Positions 43,182 through 53,628 are shown, numbered from the stretch's first letter. The stretch is DNA of 64,000 nt from JBGOTP01 sp963717075 (GCA_963717075.1 CAVQVI010000007.1:1-64000); one strand, 5' to 3'. A program made the numbers and translations. Notes: generated by a model from the letters alone, not told the origin.

Positions 43182-43649
43182 TTAGTCCGGCATGAGCGTG
43201 GTGTGCCAAGCGGCGAAGCGCCAGCGGTCCTGCTGCTTGGCCCACACGTCGGTGAAACGCGCCCGGAAACGTATCGGACCCCTCGGGCTCTTCACCGCGA
43301 TCTGCGCCACCCCGGTGATGACGACGGTGTTGTCGTAGCGCGCGATACTGACATCGGAGAAATCCATCGTCTCGTATCTGACGCCGGACCGGAGCGCCTC
43401 GAAATAGGTCTTCTTCGTGTCCACCCTACCGTTGGTGTGACTGTAGGTCATCTCATCTGTGCAGAGGCTCTCAAGGGTTTTCAGGTCGCCGGCAATCAGA
43501 GCGGCCCGGCGCTGGCCTTCGAGCTGCCACACCTCTTCGGCTCCCTTCGGGACGGCCACCTTCGTCTGAAGCGCCGACTCCTGCGCGCGAACCCCGCGCA
43601 TCCCTACCGCAAGAACACATGCTACGGTCGCCACCAGAATACGTCGCAT
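43182..43649 (-). CDS. Secreted DUF4440/NTF2-like protein
   Basis: 155 residues: a signal peptide then an NTF2-like fold with EEVWQLEGQRRAALIAGDLKTLESLCTDEMTYSHTNG, VVITGVAQIAV and FTDVWAKQQDRWRFAAWHTTL, the standard DUF4440/SnoaL pattern. ATG at 43649 follows AAAGGAG. It lies 32 bases after the VOC-fusion gene on the same strand, a possible operon. Confidence 0.82.
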   Translation of the reverse strand: MRRILVATVACVLAVGMRGVRAQESALQTKVAVPKGAEEVWQLEGQRRAALIAGDLKTLESLCTDEMTYSHTNGRVDTKKTYFEALRSGVRYETMDFSDVSIARYDNTVVITGVAQIAVKSPRGPIRFRARFTDVWAKQQDRWRFAAWHTTLMPD

Positions 43650-43681
43650 GGGGTTCGCTCCTTTTGAACCAACGGACCGGC

Positions 43682-45454
43682 CTACTTGGTTTTGGCTCGT
43701 GCTTTCTCGGTGGCCCGCGAGCCGCTGAGGATATTCGCAATGCCGTAGTTCGCCTCGTGGCAGGCGTATTCAACCAGCTCGTATTGACTATCGTCCTTGT
43801 CGAAATGGAACATCCCGGTCCAGGGTCTCGTCCACGTCTCGGGATCCTCGATTGTGAATTTGTACTCGAGCACGTTCGGCGCCACACGCGTGAACCGCTC
43901 GACCAGCTTTATCTTGGGGCTCGAGCCGCGGAACGAGCTCTTCCCGTTGAAATTCGTCGACTCGACGACGAGGGTGTCGCCTTCCCAGCGGCCCTGCGGC
44001 TCGCCCAGCCATGTCGTGAGCGTCGCGCTCCGGCGCTCGCGCGGCTGGGTCGGGACGAGACGCGTCTCGTGCATCATCTCGTTCTGAATCGCGACGAAGC
44101 CCGGGCCTTGAACAATCTGCAGTCCGTTGTTATAGACGATCGGTATCATCATCCCGGGAAGACCTCGCGTGATACACCGCACGAAGGTGCTCAGGTCTTC
44201 CGGACCGGCCGGCAGCTGGCTCAAGTTCGTATCCTCGTTCCCGGCCGTCTCGCGTCGGATGGTCTCCTGAATTCGTTTCCGGCCGGCTTCCGTGATCGGT
44301 GGAATCATGCCGTCGGGCGGGTCAACCACCATCGCCACCTGCGTCGATGGCGCACGCTTCTGGTACTCGAGCGTCGTGTCGCGCCACTCGCGCTCATATC
44401 CCCAGATGCTGCCGAGCGTGCCGCGCTCACGCCGGGCCGCGGCTTCTTCGGGCGTGAGAGCCTTGACATTCGCCTGTTCTTTGGGACGCTCGAGCGGAAT
44501 GCCATGAGCGGTGTTGCCGGAGTACAGACCCTGCAAGTCCGGCTCGCCCCACGGCAACTTTGGCGTGGAATACGGTTCGCGCGCGTCAGTCGTCACGGTG
44601 TCACGGCCGCGGTCGCTCTTGACGCCCGCGAAACCCGGTTCGACGACTTCGACGCGGACGTTGTCCGGACCGCTGAGAACCGCGGTCTTCGCGGGCGTGC
44701 GGCCGCCTTCGGGCACGCCGGGCTGTTCGACAAACGTGATGTTGCGCTGTCGCAAATCTGCCACGCCTTTGTCGAACTCCTTGACGACGAACGCAACGTG
44801 ATCGATGGCCCGGTTTCGGGTGCTCGCCGGCGATGTCGTCGCTTCCTGCGGGGATACGAGCAGCCAGACCTCGCCGAACCGCAACCCGCTCTGTCGTCCC
44901 TTGAGGCTGGCGGTCTGGCCGCCAAGCGTGGTGCGGTACCAGGTCAACGTCGCATCAGGATTGGCGGCGCTCAGGTGAATGTGATGAAACCCGAGAAGCT
45001 CTGGATCTTCCACGAGCTCAATACGGGTCCCCCAGGGATCGAAGATGAAGCCATGCTTGAAGAGCCCTGGCAATTGGCGAATCATCGAGCCGTCCTCGAA
45101 CCGCTGGAGCCTGACGCCCGTGCCGCGAACGCCCACTTTCTCGAGCTCCGCAACCTTGGCGGAGAGATCGGCGAAGGAAAAGGCGATGTGGTTGACGCCG
45201 GTCCCCTGTGTGCTGCCCATCGTCGGCCGGGCGACGAAGAGGAGCTCGATCCGGCCGCACGTCGCAGCATCGGTGCGATCGGCAATCGGCTTACAGCCAA
45301 GGTGTTCGCTGTACCAGCGGACACCTTCCGAAGGGCTCGACGTGGTGATCTGTATGTGGTGCACATCGACTTCCGCCGCGCGGACGGCGACCGGTCCCGC
45401 CGCCATGACGCCAACGGCAGCCAGGAGGCGTATCGCAACAGAGTTCGTTCTCAT
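43682..45454 (-). CDS. Double VOC domain fused to a WEGDTLV-family domain (member 4)
   Basis: 590 residues, with three parts after a signal peptide. VOC/glyoxalase domain 1 (about 28-135: VDVHHIQITTSSPSEGVRWYSEHLG, VNHIAFSFADL, HGFIFDPWGTRIELVED). VOC domain 2 (about 150-275: GFHHIHLSAANPDATLTWYRTTLG, IDHVAFVVKEF). Then a full WEGDTLV-family domain (about 295-590: KLPWGEPDLQGLY, CITRGLPGMMIP, GEPQGRWEGDTLVVES, DPETWTRPWTG, EYACHEANYGIANILSGS). The frame is open throughout, with no indel between domains. VOC pairs bind a metal and act in isomerisation, epoxide opening or C-C cleavage. ATG at 45454 follows GAGGAG. Confidence 0.82.
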   Translation of the reverse strand: MRTNSVAIRLLAAVGVMAAGPVAVRAAEVDVHHIQITTSSPSEGVRWYSEHLGCKPIADRTDAATCGRIELLFVARPTMGSTQGTGVNHIAFSFADLSAKVAELEKVGVRGTGVRLQRFEDGSMIRQLPGLFKHGFIFDPWGTRIELVEDPELLGFHHIHLSAANPDATLTWYRTTLGGQTASLKGRQSGLRFGEVWLLVSPQEATTSPASTRNRAIDHVAFVVKEFDKGVADLRQRNITFVEQPGVPEGGRTPAKTAVLSGPDNVRVEVVEPGFAGVKSDRGRDTVTTDAREPYSTPKLPWGEPDLQGLYSGNTAHGIPLERPKEQANVKALTPEEAAARRERGTLGSIWGYEREWRDTTLEYQKRAPSTQVAMVVDPPDGMIPPITEAGRKRIQETIRRETAGNEDTNLSQLPAGPEDLSTFVRCITRGLPGMMIPIVYNNGLQIVQGPGFVAIQNEMMHETRLVPTQPRERRSATLTTWLGEPQGRWEGDTLVVESTNFNGKSSFRGSSPKIKLVERFTRVAPNVLEYKFTIEDPETWTRPWTGMFHFDKDDSQYELVEYACHEANYGIANILSGSRATEKARAKTK

Positions 45455-45522
45455 GTGAGTTCTCCTCATCACCAAATCCACCTGTCGCGCCCACGTGCGC
45501 GACGCCAAACGCGTCCATGACG

Positions 45523-45528
45523 ATTATA
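45523..45528 (-). promoter_or_regulatory. -10 box of the VOC-fusion gene
   Basis: Minus-strand TATAAT in the context GGTCC-TATAAT-CG, close to the kinase and MNT promoters. It lies 68 bases before the ATG at 45454, leaving a normal leader with a Shine-Dalgarno. Confidence 0.45.
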
Positions 45529-45831
45529 GGACCAGACGACCAGCCCCGAACATTCGGGTCAACCTGGCAATTCAACGAGGTTGCGAGCACCGCCCGCCAG
45601 GTGTGCGCTACGCCGTCGGCAGCCATCCGCGCCCCCCGCTGACGTGCAGACACCCCGATTCGGCGCTCAATGAGCTGATGAAGTGGTCCGCAGCACTGCC
45701 TTACAATAGCTTTCCAGGCGTGCGCCGTCGACGACAATGGCGCGCCGAGGTGCGGTATGGGGCGGGTCCCTGCTTGCCGTTGGGAAACCGTGGCGACCCG
45801 CTGTCGCAGGAAACGCGGTGATGAAGCGGTG

Positions 45832-48091
45832 ATGAAGATGTCTGTCATGAAAACAAGGTCGACAGTCGGGCTGTGGTCGCTTTGTCTCGCAATGGGCGTG
45901 GCGTGGTTCCTGCCCGCCATGTCGGCGCGACAGGACGACGTCGATGAAGACAGGAAAAGTTCGATTCAGACGGTCTCGACGCGTGCCGGTCGGGTCAGCG
46001 GGGGCGACGTACTGGTTGAGATTTCCGGCCTCGAACGAAAAAAACAGCCAACCGACATCAAGGTGAACGGGCGGGATGTTTCAAGCAGTTTCCGTCCTGG
46101 GACGCGCCCAAACACGCTCATGGGTCTGGTGACGGGTCTGGAGCTCGGCCGCAATAAGATCTCGGCTGCGGGCGATACGTTGGTTGTCACCAATTATCCG
46201 ATCAGCGGCCCGATTACATCCGGTCCCCACATCAAGCCGTTCATCTGCGACACGCACCGGTTCCAGCTGCCGGACGGAACACCCTATACGGCGCAGCCGA
46301 TCGTCGATGATCCGACGTGCTCGGCCCCGACCAAAATCAACTACCTGTACCTGCCTGCTGGGGGGAAGGAGCTCGTCCCGCTGCCGAGCACGTCCAACCT
46401 GCCGGCAGACATCGCCACGACGACGACGCTCACCGGCGCAACGGTCGCGTTCATCGTGCGGGTCGAGACGAGCACGATCAACCGCGGCATCTACCAGAGC
46501 GCGATCCTGCACGATCCGACGGTCGATCCCGAGCCGACGCCGTTCTCGCCGCCGAAGAGTTGGAACCGGCGGTTGATTGCTGTCCAGGGGTTCGGATGTC
46601 CGGGCGGCTGGTATCGCCAAGGACAGAGCATTGGCAACCTCACGATCGGAGGAATGCCGTTCATCCTGCTGCAGCTGTCTCGACTCCGTGAGGGATACGC
46701 GCTCTTCAGCAACACGCTGCAGCACCCCTCGAACAATTGCAATGCGGTGCTCTCGGGGGAAACGGCCATGATGAGCAAAGAGCACTTCATCGAGACCTAC
46801 GGCGAGCCGTACTTTACGGTCAGCGCCGGTGCGTCGGGAGGATCTTACGGCAGCTTCCAACTGGCCGATGCGCTTCCCGGCCTGTTCGACGGAGTGCTCG
46901 GCGCGCTGACATTTCCCGACCCGATGTCGATCGCGTTATCAGGAAGCGACGCCCGGCTGCTCGCGACCTACTTTGCGAGTCCGAAGGCTGCAGACCTCTC
47001 GCCCGAGCAGAAAGCCGCGATTTCCGGATACAAGCTGTCCGGAGTCGACGGCATGCAGGCGATGGTTGACGCCGCCCGCCAATCAGGCCGCGCCGATCCG
47101 GTCACAGGCCGCGTTGTTCCTGGCATACCCGAGTACGGCTCAGGGATACATTCAGTCGTCCCGTCCAGCGGACCGGTACGATCCCAAGACGAATCCTCGG
47201 GGTGTCCGCGGCACTGTGTACGACGTGGCCCGGAATATCTACGGGGTCGATCCGAAGACCGGCTTCGCCCTTCGGACATTCGACAACGTCGGGGTGCAAT
47301 ACGGGTTGCAGGCCTTCACCGCCGCCACGATCACGGCGAAGCAGTTTCTCGATCTGAACGAGGCGATCGGCGGTCTCGATCAGGACGCCAACTCGATCAA
47401 GGCGCGGTCAGTCGGTGACCGCGGCGCCATGCAGCGCGCCTATCAGAGCGGGCTGCAGTTCGTTGGCAACGGTGGCCTCGCGTCGATCCCGGTCGTGAAC
47501 GTCACGGGTCGCTACATCGAGGACGGCCGCTACCACTATTTGTGGTTCCATTTCGCCGTGCGAGAGCGCATGACGCGGGCCAACGGCAATACGGCCAATC
47601 ACGTGAGTTGGCGCGGAAGGACCGACATGGTGCCGTTCGAGCCCACATGGAACCTGCTCGTCAACTGGGTCGACGCAATGAAGAAAGATACCGGCCGAGG
47701 CACGATGCGCGAGAAGACCCTGCGCAACAAGCCGTCGAACGCCGTCGATGGCTGTTGGAAGCGCCCAACGGAGTTCATCCCGGAGCCGGCGATGCTCAGC
47801 AGCAAAGCAGACACGCCGTGTAGCGCATTGACGCCCGGATGGACGTTCCCGCGCTATGTGGCTGGCGGGCCGCTCGCCGCGGATATTCTCAAATGCCAGC
47901 TCAAACGGGTAGATCGCCGGGACTATCCGGCGTCGATGACCGATGAGGAATTCAAGCGTTTGAACACGGTCTTTCCTGAGGGTGTGTGCGACTGGACGAA
48001 GAAAGGTATCGGACAGACGACGATGGTGCCGTGGGCCTCGTTCGGGCCGGCCCCGGAGAACCTCGTGTTCAATATCAATGCCCAACGATAG
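45832..48091 (+). CDS. DUF6351 family secreted protein, one frameshift
   Basis: About 752 residues. Signal peptide, then an N-terminal Ig-like part (RVSGGDVLVEISGL, IKVNGRDVSSSF), followed by an alpha/beta-hydrolase-like region: LIAVQGFGCPGGWYRQGQS, VSAGASGGSYGSFQLADALPG, and after a one-base shift near 47150 RYDPKTNPRGVRGTVYD, FDNVGVQYGLQAF and LDLNEAIGGLDQD. This is the DUF6351 layout, distantly related to tannase-type esterases; GASGGSYG could supply the nucleophile. No activity is established for the family. The start could also be the ATG at 45847. Convergent with the next gene, whose apparent frame overlaps its end by 17 bases. Confidence 0.8.
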
Positions 48092-49130
48092 GGGTGCGGT
48101 CGTCGAGGCCGAGCGTTACTTGGCAGCCTCGCTGTTTCTCCAGAACCCGGGCTGCACGGAGGATGTTCGGCAACCCATAATTTCCCTCATGACACGCGTA
48201 CTCCAGGAGCGGTCCCTCGAACCTCGTGATCGGAACCTCCCCCGACCAGGGTCTCGTCCACGTCGCGGGGTCCTCGACCGTGAATTCGTAGCGGATCGCG
48301 TCTGAATCAACACGAGTAAAGCGTTCGACCACGTGCAAATCCTCGGTGGCGAACAAATCCTGTCGATTGTTCCGCGTGGCGGCCTTGAAATTGGTCTTCC
48401 CGCTGAAGTTAGTCGTGTCGACTACCAGCGTGTCGCCCTCCCAATGGCCGCGTGAGTCTCCGGCCAGCTGTCGGATGTCTTGCGCGAGATGCGGCCGTCC
48501 GTCCAGCGGGATGATGCGAACGTCGTGGATCATTTCGTGGAAAATGACCACATGATCACGGGTCTGCAGGATCTGTAAATTGGCATTGTAACTCGGCGGC
48601 AGCATCGGCGGTCCCACGTTCAGCCAGGAGATGCAGCGTTCGGCCAGGGTGCGACGCGCGGCACTGTCGGCGGATCCACTCCGCCCGTTCGCATCGGCGC
48701 GAGCAGCCTTCTGCTTCTCCGCCTCCGGCGTCAAGGGAGGGACTTTTCCGTCGAGTGGATTGGTAATGAGCGACGTTCGCCTGCTCGCCTCCCTCTTGTA
48801 GGCCTCGTCCTGCCAGACAGCGTCGTCGTAGTGAACGGTGTCTCTAGACTGCGCAAGGAATCGATCACGAACCATTTTTGTGTACGCAGCCGCTTCCTCA
48901 GCCGTGAAGAATTCCTTCCCGGCCAGCTCGGCGGGCCGTTCCAACGGCGTGGCGGTGTCGTTCGTCCAAATTCCTTGCAGATCAGGTTGGCCGTCCGGCG
49001 TACGAGGCGGGGTCCAGGTCCTGTGGACCGTCGATGTAGCGCTCGCACTCTGACCGGAGACCGCTCCTGAGGCCATCGTCAGGACAGCGAGCCCAGCCAC
49101 GGTAATAGTCAGCATGGTTCGAATTCGCAT
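48075..49130 (-). CDS. Secreted protein of the WEGDTLV paralogous family (member 5)
   Basis: About 351 residues. Signal peptide, then PRTPDGQPDLQGIWTND, CISWLNVGPPMLP, GDSRGHWEGDTLVVDT, DPATWTRPWSGEVPI and EYACHEGNYGLPNILRAAR. The apparent stop is at 48075, but dropping one C near 48133 ends the protein in EKQEAAK with a stop at 48116, the usual family ending, which also removes the overlap with the convergent DUF6351 gene. ATG at 49130 is preferred over 49211 because a signal peptide begins there. Confidence 0.72.
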   Translation of the reverse strand: MRIRTMLTITVAGLAVLTMASGAVSGQSASATSTVHRTWTPPRTPDGQPDLQGIWTNDTATPLERPAELAGKEFFTAEEAAAYTKMVRDRFLAQSRDTVHYDDAVWQDEAYKREASRRTSLITNPLDGKVPPLTPEAEKQKAARADANGRSGSADSAARRTLAERCISWLNVGPPMLPPSYNANLQILQTRDHVVIFHEMIHDVRIIPLDGRPHLAQDIRQLAGDSRGHWEGDTLVVDTTNFSGKTNFKAATRNNRQDLFATEDLHVVERFTRVDSDAIRYEFTVEDPATWTRPWSGEVPITRFEGPLLEYACHEGNYGLPNILRAARVLEKQRGCQVTLGLDDRTPIVGH

Positions 49131-49294
49131 GTTGTGGCCCCCTGTGAGCACAGAGTGTATATCATTGCGAACACTCGAGCCATCCAGTCCGACCTCTTTT
49201 CCATGGGACACGTGACTGGTTGCGACGAGTGGACGCGTCCGGCGGTTTCCGCCTCCCTCCCCCCTATCGGAATACGAGCACCAGGCACGCCCAG

Positions 49295-49672
49295 CTACTT
49301 GATTGGGGAAAAATCGAGCGGGTCGACAAACATCGAATCGACCGTGACTTTACCCAGCGGCTCGCCCTGTTTCGACTGCTCTTTGAACTCAGGATCGTTG
49401 ATGACCTTCGTCCAAGACTCTGCCGCCTTCTGTCGACTTTCGTGCGCGACGATATAGAAGAACGTGTTCTCCGACCTTGGAGAGTCGGAGGGCACGAAAA
49501 AGGCCACTGGCTGAATTCCGATCCGGTTCGGACCTTTTTCGATGAGCGCGGGGCTCGCCGTTTCGACGGTCACGCCGGGCAACCCAGCACCTGTCGCGTC
49601 CCGCACGACGCCGGCGATCGCACCGGTCGTGGCCGACTGTGCCCACGCAGTCCCTCCGACAAGCGACGGCAC
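49295..49672 (-). pseudogene. Chimeric gene: TonB-receptor N-terminus joined to a NIPSNAP C-terminus
   Basis: 125 residues in one open frame. The first 45 (LVGGTAWAQSATTGAIAGVVRDATGA, LPGVTVETASPALIEKG) are the end of a signal peptide and the start of a carboxypeptidase-regulatory domain, as in the receptor at 50127 (STIAGLVTDSTGGVLPGVTVEASSPSLIEK). The rest (PVAFFVPSDSPRSENTFFYIVAHE, AAESWTKVINDPEF, KVTVDSMFVDPLDFSPIK) is the second half of a NIPSNAP protein. The frame opens directly after a TAG with a GTG at 49672, so the signal peptide is cut. Most likely a recombination scar between a receptor gene and a NIPSNAP gene. Confidence 0.7.
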
Positions 49673-50126
49673 TCTCGGTCTCTAGTGGCATGTCCGCGCG
49701 AGAAGTACAGCAGCGTCACGCGGGTGGCCGTGAACGGGGCGCCCCGCCGGGCGCGGAGGCGTCTCCCGTGACGAGCGCGTTTCGCCGAGCACCCGGTGGG
49801 GCTGTTCACGGCCAGGACCCGCCTTTGCTGCTGTAGAAATGGCGCGGACAGTCCACTAGGCACTCACCCGAACTGACTCGCGCGCGTGCGAAATGGTGGT
49901 CCTGTAGGACCACGATTCGGACGCTTGGATCACAGGCAGCTATTCAGCTTTCTCCAGCGTGTGGTGGGGGGATTGAGCGTTGACTGCTCGACTAAGGAGG
50001 AGTAGGGTCTGTCTCACTACCTTCTTCTTCGGAGCCCCTAACCCAGGGTCGTGCGAGACGACAGATGCGGCGCCACGCGTCACTTCGCCGGATGTTCGCC
50101 AGCTTGTTCTTGTGAAGGAGATTGAC
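49673..50126. other. Upstream region of the TonB receptor
   Basis: About 450 bases without a gene. The only clear structure is a perfect inverted repeat, GTGGTCCT (49896-49903) and AGGACCAC (49906-49913) with a 2-base centre, about 215 bases before the receptor start. It could be an operator. No sRNA or riboswitch was recognised. Confidence 0.4.
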
Positions 50127-53114
50127 ATGCGAACTCGCAATCGTCGAATCGAAACGCTGGCCATCTTGGCATTCGCGTGCCTGCTACTGCCCTCCCGGGC
50201 GGCGGCCCAGAGCACGATAGCCGGCCTGGTGACAGACTCCACGGGGGGCGTGCTGCCAGGGGTGACCGTCGAGGCCTCGAGCCCGTCACTAATTGAGAAG
50301 GTGCGGACGATCGTCACCAACGCAGACGGCCGCTACAGCCTCGTCGACCTTCGACCTGGCACCTATGTGGTGACCTTCACGCTCGCCGGGTTCAACACGA
50401 CCAAACGGGAGGGCATCGAAGTGTCCGCGAACGTGACCGTGCCGGTCAACGCCGAGCTGCGGGTCGGCGCCTTGGGTGAGACGATTGTTGTCTCCGGCTC
50501 TACGCCGGTGGTCGACATCCAACAGGCCACCCAGCAGCAGGTGCTCTCGCGCGACACGCTCGATGCGCTGCCGACGGCGCGATCCTATCTTTCCGCCGGG
50601 GCGATCGTGCCGACCGTCAAGCTGTCGCGCCCCGAAGTCGGCGGCATCAACATCGGGCAGGGCGCGTATCTCTCCGCGCGGGGGAAGAGCTCCGCTGACG
50701 ATGCCGTGGAAATCGACGGCATGGATGTGCGGAACACGAACGGCGTCAGCCAGTCGGGCTACAACAACTTCGCGATGGTCCAGGACGTGACCTACCAGAC
50801 GAGCTCCATTGGCGCTGATTCGGGTGCCGGGGGAGTGCGCATCAACATGGTTCCGCGCGAAGGGGGCAATAAGTTCAGGGGCGACTTCTACATCGCCGGT
50901 TCCAACACCAATCTCCAGAGCAACAACCTCACGCCGGAGCTGAAGAAATTTCTCCCAACGCCCGACAGTCTCCAGTATCTCGTCGAAGCGACGCCGTCCT
51001 TCGGCGGCCCGATTCTCCGCGACAAGCTGTGGTTCTTCGCCTCCGGCCGGTATTTCGAGAACGAGACGCACCCGGCTGGCGCCCACTATCGGGACGGGAG
51101 CCCGGCGAATAGCGTCAACTACCTGCACATGCTGTCGGGCCGGCTCACGTTTCAGCCGACCCCGCGCAATAAGTTCACGGCGTACCTCGACAAGTCGTTC
51201 AAGGGCCAGGAGGAATCGGTCACCTTCACGCTCGGCGCCGCCAACCCGTCAGGCGTCGAGTGGGAAACAGCGACGACCACCTACAAACCGAAAAACTACC
51301 AGATCGGGTATGTGAAGTGGAGCTCGCCGGTCAGCAGCCGGCTGCTGCTCGAGGCGGGCGGCTCGTTAAACCAGTTCAATCTCGATTACAACCAATACCT
51401 GCCAGGTGTCCTGAAAGAGCGCGGGACGCCGGAATGGTACGCGAGCGCGATCCGGCAGGATACCGTGCTGGGCACCCTGCGCGGCGCCCCGGCCATCAGC
51501 GAGCAGACTGCGTTTCAGCCCCACTACAGCTTCTCTTCATCCGCCTCGTACGTGACCGGATCTCACACGGTCAAGGCGGGCGTTCAGCTGCGGCACATGA
51601 CGATTGAGAATCAGTCGACCGGTGGCAACGCGGATTTGATCCAGCAGTATCGCAGCGGCGTGCCCAACAACGTGCTGGTGGGGGCGCTGCCCTTCACCGC
51701 CGCGTTCCGTTCCGATGAGTACAGCGTCTACGCGATGGACTCATGGACGATGGGGCGCCTGACGATCAACCCCGGCGTCCGGTTCGATCGGTTCACGGGC
51801 GGCCCAGAGGCGAGCTCGATGCCGGCGGGGCGTTTCCTGCCGGCGCGGTCGGTCTCGGCGTCGTCGCCGGTGCCCGCATTCAACGACGTCTCGCCGCGCC
51901 TGAGCGCCGTCTATGATCTCTTCGGCAACGCGAAAACCGCGCTCAAAGTCAGCGCCAACAAATACCTGCGGCAGTACGCGAGCAACTACTTCTATCCCTA
52001 CAGCCCGGTCTCGCAGTCCAACGACACGCGCAACTGGTTCGATTGCGATCTGACGCCAGGCACGTCGACCTGTTCGGGGCTGGCGCTTCCCACCAACCGC
52101 GATGACATCGCGCAGGACAACGAGCTCGGGCCGAGCACGAACCGGCTCTTCGGGCTGGTGGCCGATCGCCGGGCCGATCCGGACCTCCAGCGCGAGTACA
52201 ACTGGGACTACTCGGTCGGCGTGCAACATGAGCTGCTGCCGCGCGTCTCGGTCAGCGCCGGCTGGTACTACAGCCGCAACTACAACGCCCAGCGGTCAAA
52301 GAACGCGGCCCGCAGCCTCTCGGACTACGTCCCGTTCACGACGACCAACCCACTCGACGGCTCGCCAATCACCATTTTCAACCTCAATCCCGCGAAGCTG
52401 GGACTCTCCGACATCGTCGACGGCAATTCGGATATCGACCGGCGCCTCTACAGCGGGTATGAGGCGAGCATCGAGGCGCGCCTGGGCAACGGCGGTAGGG
52501 TGCTGGTCGGCTGGTCCGTGGAGAGGATCCGCGAGGTTTCGTGCGATACCGACAACCCGAACCCCGTCGCGGCGGCGCTCGATAACTACCGGACGAACAA
52601 CACGGGTTTGCGGTTCTGCGACCAGACGGGCGAGCTCTACCAGGAACTGGGCGCGGTGCCCGATATCCCGTTCCGGCACGAGTTCAAGCTGGCCGCCTCA
52701 CATCCGCTGCCATGGGGGTTTCAGGCAGCCGCCTCGTTCATGAGCTATCCGGGCGCGACGTGCAACTGCCCGGGCGCCATCACCCCTCCGTTGGGAGGCT
52801 GGGCCGGACCGCTCAACGTCCTCTGGGCGGTGCCACCCGATGTTTTCCCAGGCGGCCAGCGTACGGAAGCGGTCAACGCTCACCTGATTGCGCCCGGGAC
52901 CAAGTATTTGAAGCGTTGGAATCAGCTCGATATCAGCGCGAAGCGCAGCTTCAAGTTCGGGCGCTACGACCTCCTGCCGGCCGTCGAGTTCTACAACCTG
53001 CTCAACTCGAGCGTCGTGCTGAACGAAATCCAGACGTATGGAACGTCGCTGGGCCGCCCCACGCAGATCATGCAGGGCCGCTTCATGAAGCTCAGCGCGA
53101 TGCTCAGGTTCTGA
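50127..53114 (+). CDS. TonB-dependent receptor with N-terminal carboxypeptidase-regulatory domain
   Basis: 995 residues. The start at 50127 follows AAGGAG and opens a signal peptide (LAILAFACLLLPSRAAAQ). A carboxypeptidase-regulatory-like domain spans about 30-110 (GLVTDSTGGVLPGVTVEA, NADGRYSLVDLRPGTYVVTFTLAGF), then a plug (VEIDGMDVRNTNGV, SIGADSGAGGVRINMVPREGGN) and a 22-strand-type barrel ending in aromatic MLRF. This is the Oar/SusC-like acidobacterial form that imports large substrates with energy from TonB. The substrate is unknown. It is the only outer-membrane receptor in the window and sits among secreted oxidases and esterases, so it may take up their products. Confidence 0.92.
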   Translation: MRTRNRRIETLAILAFACLLLPSRAAAQSTIAGLVTDSTGGVLPGVTVEASSPSLIEKVRTIVTNADGRYSLVDLRPGTYVVTFTLAGFNTTKREGIEVSANVTVPVNAELRVGALGETIVVSGSTPVVDIQQATQQQVLSRDTLDALPTARSYLSAGAIVPTVKLSRPEVGGINIGQGAYLSARGKSSADDAVEIDGMDVRNTNGVSQSGYNNFAMVQDVTYQTSSIGADSGAGGVRINMVPREGGNKFRGDFYIAGSNTNLQSNNLTPELKKFLPTPDSLQYLVEATPSFGGPILRDKLWFFASGRYFENETHPAGAHYRDGSPANSVNYLHMLSGRLTFQPTPRNKFTAYLDKSFKGQEESVTFTLGAANPSGVEWETATTTYKPKNYQIGYVKWSSPVSSRLLLEAGGSLNQFNLDYNQYLPGVLKERGTPEWYASAIRQDTVLGTLRGAPAISEQTAFQPHYSFSSSASYVTGSHTVKAGVQLRHMTIENQSTGGNADLIQQYRSGVPNNVLVGALPFTAAFRSDEYSVYAMDSWTMGRLTINPGVRFDRFTGGPEASSMPAGRFLPARSVSASSPVPAFNDVSPRLSAVYDLFGNAKTALKVSANKYLRQYASNYFYPYSPVSQSNDTRNWFDCDLTPGTSTCSGLALPTNRDDIAQDNELGPSTNRLFGLVADRRADPDLQREYNWDYSVGVQHELLPRVSVSAGWYYSRNYNAQRSKNAARSLSDYVPFTTTNPLDGSPITIFNLNPAKLGLSDIVDGNSDIDRRLYSGYEASIEARLGNGGRVLVGWSVERIREVSCDTDNPNPVAAALDNYRTNNTGLRFCDQTGELYQELGAVPDIPFRHEFKLAASHPLPWGFQAAASFMSYPGATCNCPGAITPPLGGWAGPLNVLWAVPPDVFPGGQRTEAVNAHLIAPGTKYLKRWNQLDISAKRSFKFGRYDLLPAVEFYNLLNSSVVLNEIQTYGTSLGRPTQIMQGRFMKLSAMLRF

Positions 53115-53138
53115 CGACGGTGTAGAGCAATCGACGGA

Positions 53139-53187
53139 AGGGTCGCGTGCCCGGATCGCACAGGAGCATCCGGGCACGCGCGACCCT
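53139..53187 (+). terminator. Strong hairpin after the TonB receptor
   Basis: Arms 53139-53156 and 53168-53187 pair over about 17 bases with a 2-base bulge and an 11-base loop, 25 bases after the receptor stop. There is no clear T run, so termination strength is uncertain. Confidence 0.55.
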
Positions 53188-53236
53188 CTGTCATCTTCCC
53201 TCTGTCATCACTAACGAGGGCGCGGGCTGCCTCAGA

Positions 53237-53628
53237 CTACGGATTAGCCTTGGTGGCGGCCTGCACGAGGAATGTGAGGATCGCGCCAAGGATTGCGCGA
53301 GCCGCAAGCAGCGGCACGATCGCACCACCAATCGAGAGCACGCCAAGACCGATGAGCTGGCGCAGGATCACTGCCGTGCCTGCCGGTGGGCGAAAGGTAT
53401 TTGCAGGGGTAATTTCCAGATCCACTGCCGCCAAGGTGACTGACGTTTCTCAAAATGTCGCCACGCGCCAATGGGTCGGCTCATCCAGTCCGTATTGCGC
53501 CGCCCCCCACGCCACCAGCTCCGTCGATCCGACAGGTGTCGGCGATCCACGACAACGGCTGCCGGCAGGTCCGTTGTGTCGATGACCTCTTGCATGCCTT
53601 GTCTATCGGAAGGACCGTGAGATGGCAT
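53237..53628 (-). other. Region with two weak overlapping small ORFs
   Basis: Two minus-strand frames look partly coding. One (53434-53237, TTG start) encodes 65 residues with a hydrophobic stretch, LIGLGVLSIGGAIVPLLAARAILGAIL, suggesting a small membrane protein. The other (53628-53368) is basic and Trp/Arg-rich (DRRHLSDRRSWWRGGRR). Neither has a recognised family. They could be pieces of one gene with frame errors or chance frames. Confidence 0.3.

Noticed and set aside
43619..45520. Plus-strand ORF of 633 codons
   Set aside because: Mirrors the VOC-fusion gene on the other strand and carries no recognisable domain.
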